Source: Methyloprofundus sedimenti (GTDB taxonomy: Bacteria; Pseudomonadota; Gammaproteobacteria; Methylococcales; Methylomonadaceae). Taken from it: a stretch of 64,000 bases of DNA. Under the pieces are notes generated by a model. It worked only from the letters and a program-made list of their open reading frames with translations. It was not told the origin of the DNA and did no database searches. The position numbers were made by a program, and so were the translations under genes. The DNA lies in assembly GCF_002072955.1 (NCBI RefSeq), contig NZ_LPUF01000001.1, positions 653,001 through 717,000 on the forward strand, in the 5' to 3' direction. Of the stretch, positions 1-10,413 are shown piece by piece; position 1 is the stretch's first letter, and every line of letters starts with the position of its first letter.

Positions 1-2
1 AA

Positions 3-44
3 TTAATACGCCAGCGTTTACGTGATAAATATAGCTCATTATGA
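3..44 (+). CDS. pstC: PstC phosphate permease, C-terminal end only
   Basis: An open frame enters from the left edge and stops with TGA at 42-44, giving a tail that ends RDKYSSL. The downstream PstA ends in a similar REKYRALEN, which fits the cytoplasmic tail of the sister permease. The position directly before pstA-pstB-phoU supports PstC. Only 13 codons are visible, so the call rests on context. Confidence 0.6.
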   Translation, partial: LIRQRLRDKYSSL

Positions 45-81
45 TGATTGATAATATAAGTTCAGTTTTAAAGGGTGCGGT

Positions 82-1740
82 ATGATTCGTCAGTGGTTTA
101 AAACAGGTGCACCGTGGGTTTGGCTAAATGCTGCTGCCGTAAGCTTAAGCTTGATTATGGTATTTGGTTTATTAATTTTGATAGCTATCCGGGGACTGGG
201 ACATTTTTGGCCTGCTCCTGTCGCTGCTTTTGAATATGTGGAAAAAGGCAGTGATCAGGCTAGCACGGTTATCGGCGAAATTGTTGAGTCCCAGGTACTC
301 AAGCCTGAACTTGCCAAAGCAGCAGGTTATACGCCTGAACAGGCTGCAGCAGGTCTAACCCAGTATTTAATAAAAACAGGTAACCGGGATATCAGTGGCC
401 TGGATTTTCGCTGGTTGCTGGGAAAGGATATCAAGCAAACTGATTACCCTAAGCTATTAATGGTGCTGGAACGCCGAGAATGGGGTAATTTCTATGGTTA
501 TTTAGAAAGCATTAAACAGGATGGCAAAATTGTTGCCGAGGGCGTTGACGCCTGGACTGCTTTGACAGCGCGTATGGAGCGTACGCTGGAAATTTTTGAA
601 CAAATTAAAGAAATTGAAAAGCATGATATTGGTGCGATAAATTACCAATTAGAACGATTACGTCTGAAGCAACGCAAATTTGAATTAGAAGACACGCTTG
701 ATGCACAGGCGAAACAAAGTATTGCTGTGCAGACAGCAGCGTTCGAAAAAAAATATCAGGCCTTACAAAGTCATTTAGCGGAACTAAATCAGCAAATTAA
801 ACGTGATACTCTGGTCGCTAAAGCAGCAAACGGACAGGAAGTTGAGATCGCATTAGCAAAAGTGGTGCTTTATTACCGGCCGAATGCAATGAATGTGTTG
901 CAAAAAACAGGACATTATTTCAGTAAAGTCTGGGAATTTTTAAGTGATGATCCACGCGAAGCCAATACTGAAGGTGGGGTGTTTCCTGCCATTTTTGGGA
1001 CGGTTATGATGGTTATGATCATGGCTGTTATCGTCACGCCTTTTGGTGTGGTTGCCGCCGTGTATATGCGTGAATATGCCAAGCAAGGCGTTATGACGCG
1101 TATTATCCGTATTGCAGTAAATAATCTGGCGGGTGTGCCGTCTATTGTCTATGGCGTATTTGGCTTAGGTTTTTTTGTGTATATTCTGGGTGGTAATATT
1201 GATGCTCTGTTTTTTCCGGAAGCCTTGCCCGCACCTACTTATGGTACTCCTGGTATGCTGTGGGCATCATTAACTTTGGCATTGCTTACTTTACCTGTTG
1301 TTATCGTTTCAACAGAAGAAGGCTTGTCGCGTATTCCCAAATCTATACGCGAAGGCAGTCTGGCTTTAGGGGCAACCAAGGCGGAAACATTATGGCGCAC
1401 GGTTTTACCGATGGCCAGTCCGGCCATGATGACCGGTTTGATTTTAGCCGTGGCCAGAGCGGCGGGTGAGGTTGCTCCGTTAATGCTGGTGGGCGTGGTA
1501 AAATTAGCGCCGACACTGCCTCTGGATGGCAATTTTCCATTTATTCATTTAGATAGAAAATTCATGCATTTAGGCTTTCATATTTATGATGTTGGCTTTC
1601 AAAGCCCCAATGTTGAAGCTGCCAGGCCGTTGGTTTATGCCACTGCTTTGCTATTAGTCTTGGTCATTATTGGCTTGAATTTATTTGCTGTTGGCATAAG
1701 AAACCATTTACGTGAAAAATATCGAGCATTAGAAAATTAA
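82..1740 (+). CDS. pstA: Phosphate ABC transporter permease PstA, long form
   Basis: This is one of the two inner-membrane channel subunits of the high-affinity phosphate importer PstSCAB. A first membrane helix lies at about residues 15-37. A non-membrane segment of roughly 260 residues follows and contains a charged, probably coiled-coil stretch at about 165-245. Five or so membrane helices of the BPD-transporter permease fold follow from about 300. The EAA loop that contacts PstB is visible near 412-443 (EEGLSRIPKSIREGSLALGA). At 552 aa it is almost twice the classical PstA length. Such long PstA proteins occur in gammaproteobacteria, so the extension is probably native. pstB begins 56 bp downstream. 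Confidence 0.95.
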   Translation: MIRQWFKTGAPWVWLNAAAVSLSLIMVFGLLILIAIRGLGHFWPAPVAAFEYVEKGSDQASTVIGEIVESQVLKPELAKAAGYTPEQAAAGLTQYLIKTGNRDISGLDFRWLLGKDIKQTDYPKLLMVLERREWGNFYGYLESIKQDGKIVAEGVDAWTALTARMERTLEIFEQIKEIEKHDIGAINYQLERLRLKQRKFELEDTLDAQAKQSIAVQTAAFEKKYQALQSHLAELNQQIKRDTLVAKAANGQEVEIALAKVVLYYRPNAMNVLQKTGHYFSKVWEFLSDDPREANTEGGVFPAIFGTVMMVMIMAVIVTPFGVVAAVYMREYAKQGVMTRIIRIAVNNLAGVPSIVYGVFGLGFFVYILGGNIDALFFPEALPAPTYGTPGMLWASLTLALLTLPVVIVSTEEGLSRIPKSIREGSLALGATKAETLWRTVLPMASPAMMTGLILAVARAAGEVAPLMLVGVVKLAPTLPLDGNFPFIHLDRKFMHLGFHIYDVGFQSPNVEAARPLVYATALLLVLVIIGLNLFAVGIRNHLREKYRALEN

Positions 1741-1796
1741 ATGCGTGACACTGCATTAACAAGAACATTAATTAAAAATATATTGAGTAATCCCCT

Positions 1797-2633
1797 ATGA
1801 GTACAAAACCAGCACGTAGCCATGCCATCGACATGAGTGCTATAACACAAAGCAGTCATGGGCAGCAGACAATTGCTAATAAAACCAGTATTAATATCCA
1901 CGATTTAAACCTGTTTTATGCTGACAAACAAGCCTTGCATAATATTAATATGCAGATACCTGAAAAACAGGTAACGGCTTATATTGGACCGAGTGGTTGT
2001 GGGAAATCAACTTTATTGCGTTGTATTAACCGCATGAATGATTTAGTAGATAGTGCCAGGATCGAAGGCAGTATTTGCATAGAAGGAGAAAATATTTATC
2101 GATCAGGCGTTGATGTTGCTGCATTACGTCGTCATGTTGGTATGGTGTTTCAAAAGCCAAACCCATTCCCCAAGTCCATATACGAAAATGTCGCTTATGG
2201 CTTGCGTATACAGGGAATTAATGACCGAAGGATCCTGGATGAAGCGGTAGAAAAGTCATTGCGTGGCGCGGCGATTTGGGATGAGGTAAAGGATCGTTTG
2301 CAGGATAATGCTTTAGGGCTGTCAGGTGGACAGCAACAACGTTTGGTGATTGCGCGCGCTATTGCAATTGAGCCGACCATTTTATTGCTGGATGAACCGT
2401 CATCTGCACTGGATCCGATTTCGTCATTAAAAGTTGAAGAACTGATTAATGAATTAAAAGCAACCTATACTATCGTTATAGTCACGCATAATATGCAGCA
2501 GGCCGCTCGTGTCTCTGATTTTACAGCGTTTATGTATATGGGGGATTTAATTGAATTTGGTGATACCAATACCATTTTTACCAACCCTGAAAAAAAGCAA
2601 ACAGAAGATTATATTACCGGGCGTTACGGATAA
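1797..2633 (+). CDS. pstB: Phosphate ABC transporter ATP-binding protein PstB
   Basis: This is the cytoplasmic ATPase that powers phosphate import with PstC and PstA. It shows Walker [10 protein letters not shown] at about residues 64-72, the Q-loop [11 protein letters not shown], the signature LSGGQQQR at about 174-181, Walker [14 protein letters not shown] at about 195, and the switch histidine in VTHNM. The first 35 or so residues precede the conserved domain and are poorly conserved, so a later start is possible. It lies between pstA and phoU in the expected operon order. Confidence 0.97.
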   Translation: MSTKPARSHAIDMSAITQSSHGQQTIANKTSINIHDLNLFYADKQALHNINMQIPEKQVTAYIGPSGCGKSTLLRCINRMNDLVDSARIEGSICIEGENIYRSGVDVAALRRHVGMVFQKPNPFPKSIYENVAYGLRIQGINDRRILDEAVEKSLRGAAIWDEVKDRLQDNALGLSGGQQQRLVIARAIAIEPTILLLDEPSSALDPISSLKVEELINELKATYTIVIVTHNMQQAARVSDFTAFMYMGDLIEFGDTNTIFTNPEKKQTEDYITGRYG

Positions 2634-2658
2634 ATTACGACATTAAGCGAGCAAACAA

Positions 2659-3375
2659 ATGGAAAAAAAACATGTAGGTCAACACATTTCTCATAAGTTT
2701 AATGAAGAAATAGAGGATATTCGCAATAAGGTTCTTATTATGGGAGGACTGGTAGAGCAACAAACAATCGATGCCGTTGAAGCTGTGGTCACCGGTAATA
2801 TTGAATTAGCCGAAAATGTCGTACAAAGTGATAAAACGGTTAATGCTCTGGAGCAGGAAATAGATGAAGACTGTATGCTGATTATTGCAAAAAGACAGCC
2901 AGCTGCATTTGACTTGCGCTTATTGATTGGTATTTCCAAAACTATTACCGAGTTAGAAAGGACTGGCGATCAGGCGACACGTATAGCAGAAATGGCGTTT
3001 AAACTTGAAGACAATAATCGAGATTTATCAGACTACAGAGAATTAAAGCATTTATCAGAGTTAGTCAGACATATTTTACATGACGCACTGGATGCTTTTG
3101 CCCGCTTAGATGTTGAAAACTCAGTTGAAATTTTGACGCGAGATAAGGAAATAGATCAGGAATATGTGAGTGTTTTTCGCCAGTTAACTCTTTCAATGAT
3201 GGAAGACAGCCGTAATATTAAACGTGCATTAAACATCATGAGTGTTATACGCTCTTTGGAAAGAATAGGTGATCATGCCTGTAATGTCTGTGATTATGTG
3301 ATTTATGCAGTTAAAGGCGCAGATGTGCGTCATATGCCGGAAGATGAAATTAAAAAAACTGTCTTAGGAACGTAA
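2659..3375 (+). CDS. phoU: Phosphate signalling regulator PhoU
   Basis: PhoU links the Pst transporter to the PhoR/PhoB two-component system and restrains Pho regulon expression when phosphate is plentiful. The 238-aa protein has the two all-helical PhoU repeats, at about residues 15-105 and 120-205. Each repeat carries the acidic metal-binding type motif, seen as ELERTGDQATRIAE and SLERIGDHACNVCDY. It lies 25 bp after pstB and closes the pst operon. No Pho box is visible, as expected if the promoter lies before pstS outside the window. Confidence 0.97.
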   Translation: MEKKHVGQHISHKFNEEIEDIRNKVLIMGGLVEQQTIDAVEAVVTGNIELAENVVQSDKTVNALEQEIDEDCMLIIAKRQPAAFDLRLLIGISKTITELERTGDQATRIAEMAFKLEDNNRDLSDYRELKHLSELVRHILHDALDAFARLDVENSVEILTRDKEIDQEYVSVFRQLTLSMMEDSRNIKRALNIMSVIRSLERIGDHACNVCDYVIYAVKGADVRHMPEDEIKKTVLGT

Positions 3376-3595
3376 ATTTTTTTTGAAATGTACGTGACAG
3401 ACTTATACATCACTGATATAGGGAACAGGTCTTTAGACTTTATTTAATAAAAGGAACTATAGAATACGCACTCTGAAATCGCCAATTTTATTTGGCAATT
3501 TTGTCGTTGATTTTTTATCCTGCCTAATATCAAGAAACCAGTGATTAGTCTATGCTATATAATGGATTCATTTTGCAACGTCTATTGGGTAGCTT

Positions 3596-4498
3596 ATGGA
3601 TAAATTAACAGCAATGAAGGTATTTGTCAGAGTTGCCAAAGCAGGTAGCTTTGTTGGTGGTGCGAAAGAAATGTCAATTTCCCGGGCAATGGCTACCAAA
3701 CATATTGGACAGCTTGAAAGTCATCTGGGTGCGCGCTTATTTAACCGTACCACAAGGAGCTTAAGCTTGACTGATGTTGGTGCCGCTTATTTAAAACGTT
3801 GCCGTACCGTATTGGGCGATATTGACGAGATGGAAGATGCGGTGACGCAATTGCATACCGAGCCACGTGGGAAATTGAAAATTAGTTCTCCGCCCATTAT
3901 TGGCGCATTATATATAGCACCAGCGATTTCGGAGTTTTTGGCTATCCACAATGATCTAACTGTCAATTTGGTTTTGCAAACAAATTTTGGTGACTTGGTG
4001 GATGAAGGAATTGACATTGCTATTACGTTTGGTGGTTTAGATGATACTAGTCATGTGGCAAAAAAAATAGCAAGCTCTCGGTTGGTTGTGTGTGGATCTC
4101 CTGCTTATTTTGCTGAGTATGGTAAGCCTTTGCTGCCGGAAGATCTGGAAAATCACAGTTGTTTGATTAACTGGACTTTTCCGCCGCGGAATAAATGGAA
4201 ATTTAAAGGCCTGGAAGGTGAGAGAGAAATCCAGGTTCATGGACGTATGGAAACAAATGCGGCTGATCCGATACGTATCGCTGCCAAAAAAGATCTGGGG
4301 TTGGTTATGCTGCCAGAATATATTGTTGCTCGTGACATAGAAAAGGGCTATTTACAGGTTGTTTTGGATGACTATGCGATAGCACCGGTGGATATTCATG
4401 CTGTGTACCCTCATCGTAAATACCTGTCTGCGAAAGTGCGTGCATTTCTGACATTTCTTGAAGAGTGGCTAAGAACACGTTCTGCAGTACGTGAATAA
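3596..4498 (+). CDS. LysR-family transcriptional regulator
   Basis: The 300-aa protein has an N-terminal winged helix-turn-helix at about residues 1-60 (MDKLTAMKVFVRVAKAGSF, then GARLFNRTTRSLSLTDVG) and a LysR substrate-binding domain at about 90-295. The sequence resembles the large group of DNA-binding repressors often placed beside oxidoreductase genes. The effector and targets cannot be told. The stop overlaps the GTG start of the next gene, so the two may be translationally coupled. A 220-bp gap separates it from phoU, which suggests its own promoter. Confidence 0.9.
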   Translation: MDKLTAMKVFVRVAKAGSFVGGAKEMSISRAMATKHIGQLESHLGARLFNRTTRSLSLTDVGAAYLKRCRTVLGDIDEMEDAVTQLHTEPRGKLKISSPPIIGALYIAPAISEFLAIHNDLTVNLVLQTNFGDLVDEGIDIAITFGGLDDTSHVAKKIASSRLVVCGSPAYFAEYGKPLLPEDLENHSCLINWTFPPRNKWKFKGLEGEREIQVHGRMETNAADPIRIAAKKDLGLVMLPEYIVARDIEKGYLQVVLDDYAIAPVDIHAVYPHRKYLSAKVRAFLTFLEEWLRTRSAVRE

Positions 4499-5066
4499 TC
4501 CGGTTGCCGACAAGTGGAATCGCATTTATGCCTCTGCCTCTGCTGCGTCGAATCCTGCAGCAGTGTTATCCGAGAATCTATTTTTATTACCACAAACTGG
4601 CACAGCGCTGGATTTAGCCAGTGGCCTGGGTGCCAATGCTCTGCTTTTAGCCAAGCAAGGCCTGACGACGCAGGCATGGGATATTTCAGCTGTCGCATTG
4701 TTTAAATTACAACAGCAAGCAGATGCTGAAGCCTTAGCAATAAAGACATTCACTCGTGAAATAAGCACGCAAAGTTTTTCTCCTAACTGTTTTGATGTCA
4801 TCGTTGTCAGTCGATTTCTTGACCGTTCGATTTGTGATGCGATAATGGTCTGCTTGAAAATGGGTGGTTTACTGTTTTATCAGACTTATACGCAGCATAA
4901 AAAAATTGAACTAGGACCTAAAAATCCACGCTTTTTATTGGCAGAAAATGAACTACTAAGCTTATTTTCCTTGTTGAAGCTGGTTTATTATCGGGAAAAC
5001 TCAGCAATAGGTGAGATACAGCAAGGTTTAAGGAATGAAGCTCTGTTCATCGGGCAAAAGGTTTAA
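4491..5066 (+). CDS. Class I SAM-dependent methyltransferase
   Basis: This 191-aa protein carries motif I of class I methyltransferases (TALDLASGLGANALLLA, about residues 39-55), followed by an acidic post-I position (WDISAVAL). It resembles small TehB-like methyltransferases of unknown substrate. The only convincing start is GTG at 4491, which overlaps the LysR gene by 8 bp. A rhodanese gene follows after 20 bp, so it may sit in a three-gene operon. The substrate cannot be inferred. Confidence 0.8.
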   Translation: MNNPVADKWNRIYASASAASNPAAVLSENLFLLPQTGTALDLASGLGANALLLAKQGLTTQAWDISAVALFKLQQQADAEALAIKTFTREISTQSFSPNCFDVIVVSRFLDRSICDAIMVCLKMGGLLFYQTYTQHKKIELGPKNPRFLLAENELLSLFSLLKLVYYRENSAIGEIQQGLRNEALFIGQKV

Positions 5067-5086
5067 GTATAACGAGTTATAAGTAT

Positions 5087-5479
5087 ATGATAGAGAATTT
5101 AACACCACACCAATCATGGGCTTTAATGCAGGCTAATCCAGATGCCGTGTTAATTGACGTCAGAACAAAGGTTGAGCATGATTTTGTTGGACATCCTTTG
5201 AATGCAGTTCATATACCCTGGAAAGAGGCCCCAGACTGGCAGCTAAATCCGGAATTTATTGCACAGGTCAAACGCGCTGTGAAGGATAGTTCAGTCCCTG
5301 TCTTGTTGCTGTGTCGCAGTGGTGCGCGTTCATTAGCAGCGGCAGAGGCCCTGCAGCAAGCAGGTTTTAAGCACCTGGTTAATATCCTTGATGGTTTTGA
5401 AGGCGATGTGGATAAGCATAAACATCGAGGCAATCTAGGTGGCTGGCGTTTTTCTCAATTACCCTGGGAGCAATCGTAG
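5087..5479 (+). CDS. Rhodanese-like sulfurtransferase
   Basis: This single-domain rhodanese of 130 aa begins with the CH2A-type motif VLIDVRTKVEHDFVGHP and has the six-residue active-site loop CRSGAR with its catalytic Cys near residue 75. Such proteins carry sulfur as a persulfide, although the acceptor is unknown here. It is cytoplasmic, with no signal peptide. It follows the methyltransferase closely and ends 88 bp before bipA. Confidence 0.9.
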   Translation: MIENLTPHQSWALMQANPDAVLIDVRTKVEHDFVGHPLNAVHIPWKEAPDWQLNPEFIAQVKRAVKDSSVPVLLLCRSGARSLAAAEALQQAGFKHLVNILDGFEGDVDKHKHRGNLGGWRFSQLPWEQS

Positions 5480-5567
5480 CAGAGCTTATTGACGTAACAA
5501 AAGAATTAAAAACTTAGATGTTTTCAAATTAGAAAACATAACATTTATTAACAATAGTACAAATAAA

Positions 5568-7373
5568 GTGATACAAAAACTGAGAAATATAGCAATCATT
5601 GCGCACGTTGACCATGGTAAAACAACTTTGGTTGATAAATTATTAGAGCAGTCAGGTACTTTTTCCGATCATGAAAAAACCTCTGAAAGAATGATGGATT
5701 CAAACGATCTTGAAAAAGAGCGTGGAATTACAATTCTGGCAAAAAATACTGCAATTGACTGGAATGGCTACCACATTAATATTGTGGATACACCAGGACA
5801 TGCTGACTTCGGTGGTGAGGTTGAGCGTGTTTTATCCATGGTTGATTCCGTTTTGTTATTGGTTGATGCGGTTGATGGCCCTATGCCACAAACCCGTTTT
5901 GTCACTAAAAAAGCTTTTGCTTTGGGTTTAAAACCTATCGTTGTGATTAATAAAGTTGACCGTCCAGGCGCACGTCCTGACTGGGTTGTTGACCAAACTT
6001 TTGATTTGTTTGATAACTTGGGTGCCACTGATGAACAATTAGACTTCCCAATTGTCTATGCCTCTGCATTAAATGGATTTGCTGGTTTAGAAGCGGATGT
6101 ATCAAGTGGCGATATGACCCCTTTATTCCAAACCATCGTTGATAAAGTGGCGCCGCCGCCTGTTGATGTTGACGCACCTTTTCAAATGCAGGTTATCACC
6201 CTGGATTATAATTCCTATGTAGGTGTTATCGGTATAGGACGTATCCAGCGCGGTAGCGTGAAGAGAAATATGCCTTTGACCTTAGTGGATATTGAAGGTA
6301 AAACGCGTAGCGGTCGTATGTTGAAAATATACGGATTCAAAGGCTTGGAACGTATTGAGGTAGATTCTGCACAGGCGGGGGATATTATTGCATTCTGTGG
6401 TATTGAAAATCTGCAAATTTCCGAGACTTTATGTCATCCTGATCATGTAGATGCGCTACCGGCATTATCAGTTGACGAGCCTACAGTGAGCATGACCTTT
6501 CAGGTTAATAATTCACCGTTTGCGGGTAAAGAAGGTAAATTTATTACCACACGTCAAATTTATGATCGATTACAAAAAGAATTGCAACACAATGTTGCTT
6601 TGCGTGTTGATCTAACTGATGATCCAGATAAATTTAAAGTGTCAGGCCGTGGTGAATTACATTTATCTGTCTTGATCGAAAATATGCGCCGTGAAGGCTT
6701 TGAGATGGGGGTTTCTCGCCCACAAGTTATTATCAGAGAAATTGACGGCGTTAAATCAGAACCCTTTGAAAATGTAACCATTGAAGTTGAAGAGCAACAT
6801 CAGGGTACTATCATGGAAAAATTGGGTGACCGTAAAGGTGATCTAAAAGACATGGTTCCAGATGGTAAAGGACGTATCCGTTTAGAATATATCGTCCCTT
6901 CTCGCGGATTATTGGGATTCCAGACAGAGTTCTTAACAGCGACTTCAGGTTCTGGTTTGTTCTATCACGTATTTGATCATTATGGACCTGTAAAAGAAGG
7001 GGCTGTTGGTAGTCGTATTCGTGGAGTATTAATCTCCATGTCTAAAGGTAAAGCGGTAGATTACTCCTTATATCCTTTGCAGGCACGTGGTGAGCTATTA
7101 GTGGTAAATGGCGATGAAGTCTACGAAGGTCAATTAGTGGGGATTCATTCACGTACCAATGATTTGGTGGTTAATCCAACTAAACCTAAGCCATTAACTA
7201 ACGTACGTGCATCTGGTACGGATGAAAGCTTGACCTGTGCACGAATCCAAAAAATGACTCTTGAGCAGGCGTTAGAGTTTATTAGTGATGATGAGTTAGT
7301 CGAGGTAACACCTAAATCAATTCGTCTGCGTAAAATTTTATTAACTGAAAACGAGCGTAAACGCGCGAAGTAA
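5568..7373 (+). CDS. bipA: Ribosome-associated translational GTPase BipA/TypA
   Basis: This is an EF-G-like GTPase that acts in 50S subunit assembly and stress adaptation. G-domain motifs are G1 AHVDHGKTT at residues 12-20, the switch region [12 protein letters not shown]3 DTPGHADF near 74, and G4 NKVD near 128. Domain II, domain III, the domain V-like fold and the BipA-specific C-terminal domain follow, for 601 aa in all, the normal length. The start is GTG at 5568, because the conserved N-terminus begins there and no ATG is available. A hairpin at 7380-7406 may end its transcript. Confidence 0.97.
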   Translation: MIQKLRNIAIIAHVDHGKTTLVDKLLEQSGTFSDHEKTSERMMDSNDLEKERGITILAKNTAIDWNGYHINIVDTPGHADFGGEVERVLSMVDSVLLLVDAVDGPMPQTRFVTKKAFALGLKPIVVINKVDRPGARPDWVVDQTFDLFDNLGATDEQLDFPIVYASALNGFAGLEADVSSGDMTPLFQTIVDKVAPPPVDVDAPFQMQVITLDYNSYVGVIGIGRIQRGSVKRNMPLTLVDIEGKTRSGRMLKIYGFKGLERIEVDSAQAGDIIAFCGIENLQISETLCHPDHVDALPALSVDEPTVSMTFQVNNSPFAGKEGKFITTRQIYDRLQKELQHNVALRVDLTDDPDKFKVSGRGELHLSVLIENMRREGFEMGVSRPQVIIREIDGVKSEPFENVTIEVEEQHQGTIMEKLGDRKGDLKDMVPDGKGRIRLEYIVPSRGLLGFQTEFLTATSGSGLFYHVFDHYGPVKEGAVGSRIRGVLISMSKGKAVDYSLYPLQARGELLVVNGDEVYEGQLVGIHSRTNDLVVNPTKPKPLTNVRASGTDESLTCARIQKMTLEQALEFISDDELVEVTPKSIRLRKILLTENERKRAK

Positions 7374-7379
7374 TAATAG

Positions 7380-7406
7380 CATGGGGCGGGCAATGCTCGC
7401 TCCATG
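7380..7406 (+). terminator. Hairpin after bipA
   Basis: The sequence CATGGGGCGGGCA...TGCTCGCTCCATG forms a stem of about 12 pairs with two G-U pairs and a tiny loop, followed by TATTTTAA. It lies 7 bp after the bipA stop and 20 bp before hisB. The T-run is weak, so it could be a leaky terminator or an mRNA-stabilising hairpin. Confidence 0.5.
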
Positions 7407-7426
7407 TATTTTAACAATGTAAAACG

Positions 7427-8020
7427 ATGACAGATAGAATCGCAAGCGTTGAACGTAATACGTTGGAAACGCAAATTAGCATTAGCATTAATCTGGATGG
7501 TACTGGAAAGGCCAGTTTTGATACTGGTGTGCCTTTTCTTGAACATATGCTGGATCAAATAGCACGTCATGGCTTAATTGATATGGATATCTATTGTAAA
7601 GGCGATGTGCAAATCGACGACCATCATACGGTAGAAGATATCGGTATTACTTTAGGTAAAGCATTTGCTCGGGCTTTGGGGGATAAAAAAGGCTTGTTTC
7701 GCTATGGCCACGCTTATGTGCCATTAGACGAAGCCTTGTCGCGTGTAGTAATTGATTTTTCAGGTCGCCCGGGGTTACATTATGAAGTTGAATTTAAGAG
7801 AGCAATGATCGGCAGTTTTGATGTTGATTTATTTCGTGAATTCTTCCAGGGTTTTGTCAATCATGCGGGCGTAAGTTTGCATATTGATAATTTGAAAGGT
7901 ATTAATGCACACCATGTTGCGGAAACAGTGTTTAAAGCAATGGGGCGTGCGGTACGTATGGCAATTACCGAAGACCCGCGTATGGCAGGGATAATGCCAT
8001 CGACCAAAGGGGTGCTGTAG
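7427..8020 (+). CDS. hisB: Imidazoleglycerol-phosphate dehydratase
   Basis: This enzyme performs the sixth step of histidine synthesis, converting imidazole glycerol phosphate to imidazole acetol phosphate. The 197-aa protein is monofunctional and has the paired metal-binding motifs DDHHTVED near residue 65 and [13 protein letters not shown] near 162. It lacks the phosphatase domain found in the bifunctional enterobacterial HisB. It is the first gene of a hisB-H-A-F-I-E cluster, and hisG, hisD and hisC are not in the window. A 183-bp gap separates it from hisH. Confidence 0.97.
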   Translation: MTDRIASVERNTLETQISISINLDGTGKASFDTGVPFLEHMLDQIARHGLIDMDIYCKGDVQIDDHHTVEDIGITLGKAFARALGDKKGLFRYGHAYVPLDEALSRVVIDFSGRPGLHYEVEFKRAMIGSFDVDLFREFFQGFVNHAGVSLHIDNLKGINAHHVAETVFKAMGRAVRMAITEDPRMAGIMPSTKGVL

Positions 8021-8203
8021 TTGGGACTGCAGGATTTAGCCTGCTTCTCTTCTACTTGAGTATTTAGCGCATTTTGCTTCAGCATATGCAGATAGCAACT
8101 TAATTAAAACGCATAGTGAAATCCAGCATATTTTAACAACATTAGAGATTGCTGGCTTAGCGTCTGTTTTATATATTTTTAAACGATTTACTTATTAATC
8201 CAA

Positions 8204-8845
8204 ATGTCTTCTGTAGCAGTCATAGATTATGGCATGGGCAATCTCCATTCCATTGCCAAAGCTTTGCAACACGCAGCACCTGAAGTTGATGTCCGTGTTG
8301 TTTCTGATAAAAAATCCATATTATCCGCTGATCGTGTAGTATTTCCCGGTGTAGGTGCCATACGTGATTGTATGCATGCCTTACAAGATACAGAGTTAAA
8401 CCAGGTCATTGCTCAAGTTGCTCAAACTCGACCCTTGCTCGGTATTTGCCTGGGAATGCAGGCTTTACTGACTAATAGTGAAGAAAATGGCGGTACTGAA
8501 TGTTTGGCTATTCTGCCAGGCCAGGTTAAGCACTTTGCAGCAGATTTACATGCAGCCAATGGCGAGCGATTGAAAATTCCGCATATGGGCTGGAATCAAG
8601 TAGAGCAACATCATCATCCTCTCTGGCAAGATATTGCACAAAATAGTCGCTTCTATTTTGTGCATAGCTATTATGCGGAGCCTGACGATCCTGCTATCGT
8701 TGCAGCGACAACTGAGTACCCTGAAAAGTTTGCTTGTGCTTTAGCTAAAGATAATATCTTTGCTGTGCAGTTTCATCCTGAAAAAAGTCAAACAGCGGGA
8801 TTACAGTTACTAAATAATTTTTTACATTGGGATGGACTGGCTTAA
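8204..8845 (+). CDS. hisH: Imidazole glycerol phosphate synthase, glutaminase subunit
   Basis: This subunit releases ammonia from glutamine and channels it to HisF. It is a class I glutamine amidotransferase of 213 aa. The nucleophile Cys lies in GICLGMQ near residue 82, and the catalytic His-Glu pair in VQFHPEKS near 190. It lies upstream of hisA, with hisF next, so both synthase subunits are in the same cluster. Confidence 0.97.
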   Translation: MSSVAVIDYGMGNLHSIAKALQHAAPEVDVRVVSDKKSILSADRVVFPGVGAIRDCMHALQDTELNQVIAQVAQTRPLLGICLGMQALLTNSEENGGTECLAILPGQVKHFAADLHAANGERLKIPHMGWNQVEQHHHPLWQDIAQNSRFYFVHSYYAEPDDPAIVAATTEYPEKFACALAKDNIFAVQFHPEKSQTAGLQLLNNFLHWDGLA

Positions 8846-8894
8846 TTTAAGCGATTTTCCTGATTTTATTTTCACTCTATATTGAGGCAAAAAA

Positions 8895-9650
8895 ATGTTG
8901 TTAATACCCGCCATTGATTTAAAAGATGGTAAATGTGTACGTTTACGTCAAGGCCGTATGGAAGATGACACAGTATTTTCAGATAATCCAGTTGAAGTTG
9001 CTGGGCGTTGGGTTGCTGCAGGTGCACGACGTATCCATTTGGTCGATTTAGATGGCGCTTTTGCCGGTAAGCCAAAAAATGCTGATATTATTCATCAAAT
9101 TGTTGCTGCTTATCCCGATGTGCCAGTACAAATTGGTGGCGGTATACGTGACGAAGAAACGGTCATCGCCTATTTAGAAGCTGGGGTGCAATATGTCATT
9201 ATTGGTACTAAAGCGGTTAATGATCCGCATTTTGTTCGTGATCTAGCGCTGGCTTATCCAGGACATATTATTGTTGGTTTGGATGCTAAAGACGGTAAGG
9301 TTGCTGTTAATGGCTGGTCTAAGTTGTCACGTCATGACGTCATCGATATGGCGAAAAAATTTGAGTCATATGGCGTTGAAGCAATTATTTATACCGATAT
9401 TTCTCGTGACGGCATGATGAATGGTGTTAATGTTGAAGCGACGGCTAAGTTGGCCGCGGCTATTAATATCCCTGTGATCGCTTCGGGTGGTATTACCAAT
9501 ATGGATGATGTTAAAGCTTTAGCTGCCGCCTCAGAAGACGGTATTATGGGTGCTATTACTGGTCGTGCTATTTATGAAGGCACTTTAGATTTTGCTGAAG
9601 CGGAGAAACTAGCCCAATCTTTTCCTAAAGGTCATTATGAGCTTAGCTAA
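8895..9650 (+). CDS. hisA: ProFAR isomerase HisA
   Basis: HisA carries out the Amadori rearrangement of ProFAR in histidine synthesis. The 251-aa TIM barrel starts with [17 protein letters not shown], in which the first catalytic Asp lies, and has [21 protein letters not shown] and [13 protein letters not shown] with the second catalytic Asp. The gene overlaps hisF by 14 bp, which suggests coupled translation. Confidence 0.97.
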   Translation: MLLIPAIDLKDGKCVRLRQGRMEDDTVFSDNPVEVAGRWVAAGARRIHLVDLDGAFAGKPKNADIIHQIVAAYPDVPVQIGGGIRDEETVIAYLEAGVQYVIIGTKAVNDPHFVRDLALAYPGHIIVGLDAKDGKVAVNGWSKLSRHDVIDMAKKFESYGVEAIIYTDISRDGMMNGVNVEATAKLAAAINIPVIASGGITNMDDVKALAAASEDGIMGAITGRAIYEGTLDFAEAEKLAQSFPKGHYELS

Positions 9651-10413
9651 ACGAATTATCCCGTGCCTGGATGTTGATAATGGTCGCGTTGTTAAAGGCG
9701 TAAAATTTGTTGATATTCGTGATGCTGGAGATCCTGTCGAGGTGGCGCGTCGATATGACCGAGAAGGTGCAGACGAAATTACCTTTTTGGATATTACCGC
9801 AACACATCATGATCGCGATACCATCGTCCACGTGGTTGAACAGGTCGCTAGTGAAGTTTTTATCCCTTTAACGGTCGGCGGTGGTATAAGGAAACTGGAA
9901 GATATCCGGCGTATGCTGAATGCGGGGGCGGATAAGGTTGGCATTAACAGTGCGGCCGTTTTTAATCCTGAGTTTGTTCGCGAAGCCGCTGAGAAATTTG
10001 GTTCGCAATGTATTGTTGTCGCAATAGATGCTAAAAAAGTCAGCTGTGAAGGTGAGGCTAATCGGTGGGAAATTTTTACTCATGGTGGCCGTAAAGAAAC
10101 CGGTATTGACGCCATTGAATGGGCGAAGAAAATGGTTGACTATGGCGCCGGTGAGATTTTATTAACCAGCATGGACCGAGATGGTACACGCGAAGGTTTT
10201 GATTTAGCTTTAACACGAGCTATTAGCGAAGCAGTGGCTGTTCCTGTTATAGCCTCTGGCGGCGTGGGTAATTTGCAGCATTTGGCTGACGGTGTTACCA
10301 AGGGTAAAGCAGATGCAGTTTTAGCGGCAAGTATTTTTCATTTTGCAGAATACAGCGTGCAAGAAGCTAAAGAATATATGCAGAAAGAAGGTATCGAGGT
10401 GCGTTTAGCGTGA
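9637..10413 (+). CDS. hisF: Imidazole glycerol phosphate synthase, cyclase subunit
   Basis: HisF uses HisH-derived ammonia to form imidazole glycerol phosphate and AICAR. It is a 258-aa TIM barrel starting [21 protein letters not shown], with its first catalytic Asp in CLDVD and the second in [12 protein letters not shown]. It overlaps hisA by 14 bp and hisI by 4 bp, so hisA-hisF-hisI form a tight translational unit. Confidence 0.97.
   Translation: MSLAKRIIPCLDVDNGRVVKGVKFVDIRDAGDPVEVARRYDREGADEITFLDITATHHDRDTIVHVVEQVASEVFIPLTVGGGIRKLEDIRRMLNAGADKVGINSAAVFNPEFVREAAEKFGSQCIVVAIDAKKVSCEGEANRWEIFTHGGRKETGIDAIEWAKKMVDYGAGEILLTSMDRDGTREGFDLALTRAISEAVAVPVIASGGVGNLQHLADGVTKGKADAVLAASIFHFAEYSVQEAKEYMQKEGIEVRLA

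Noticed and set aside
3481-3496. Small hairpin GCCAA-TTTTAT-TTGGC between phoU and the LysR gene
   Set aside because: Only 5 pairs, over 100 bp from phoU and without a continuous T-run; too weak to call a terminator.
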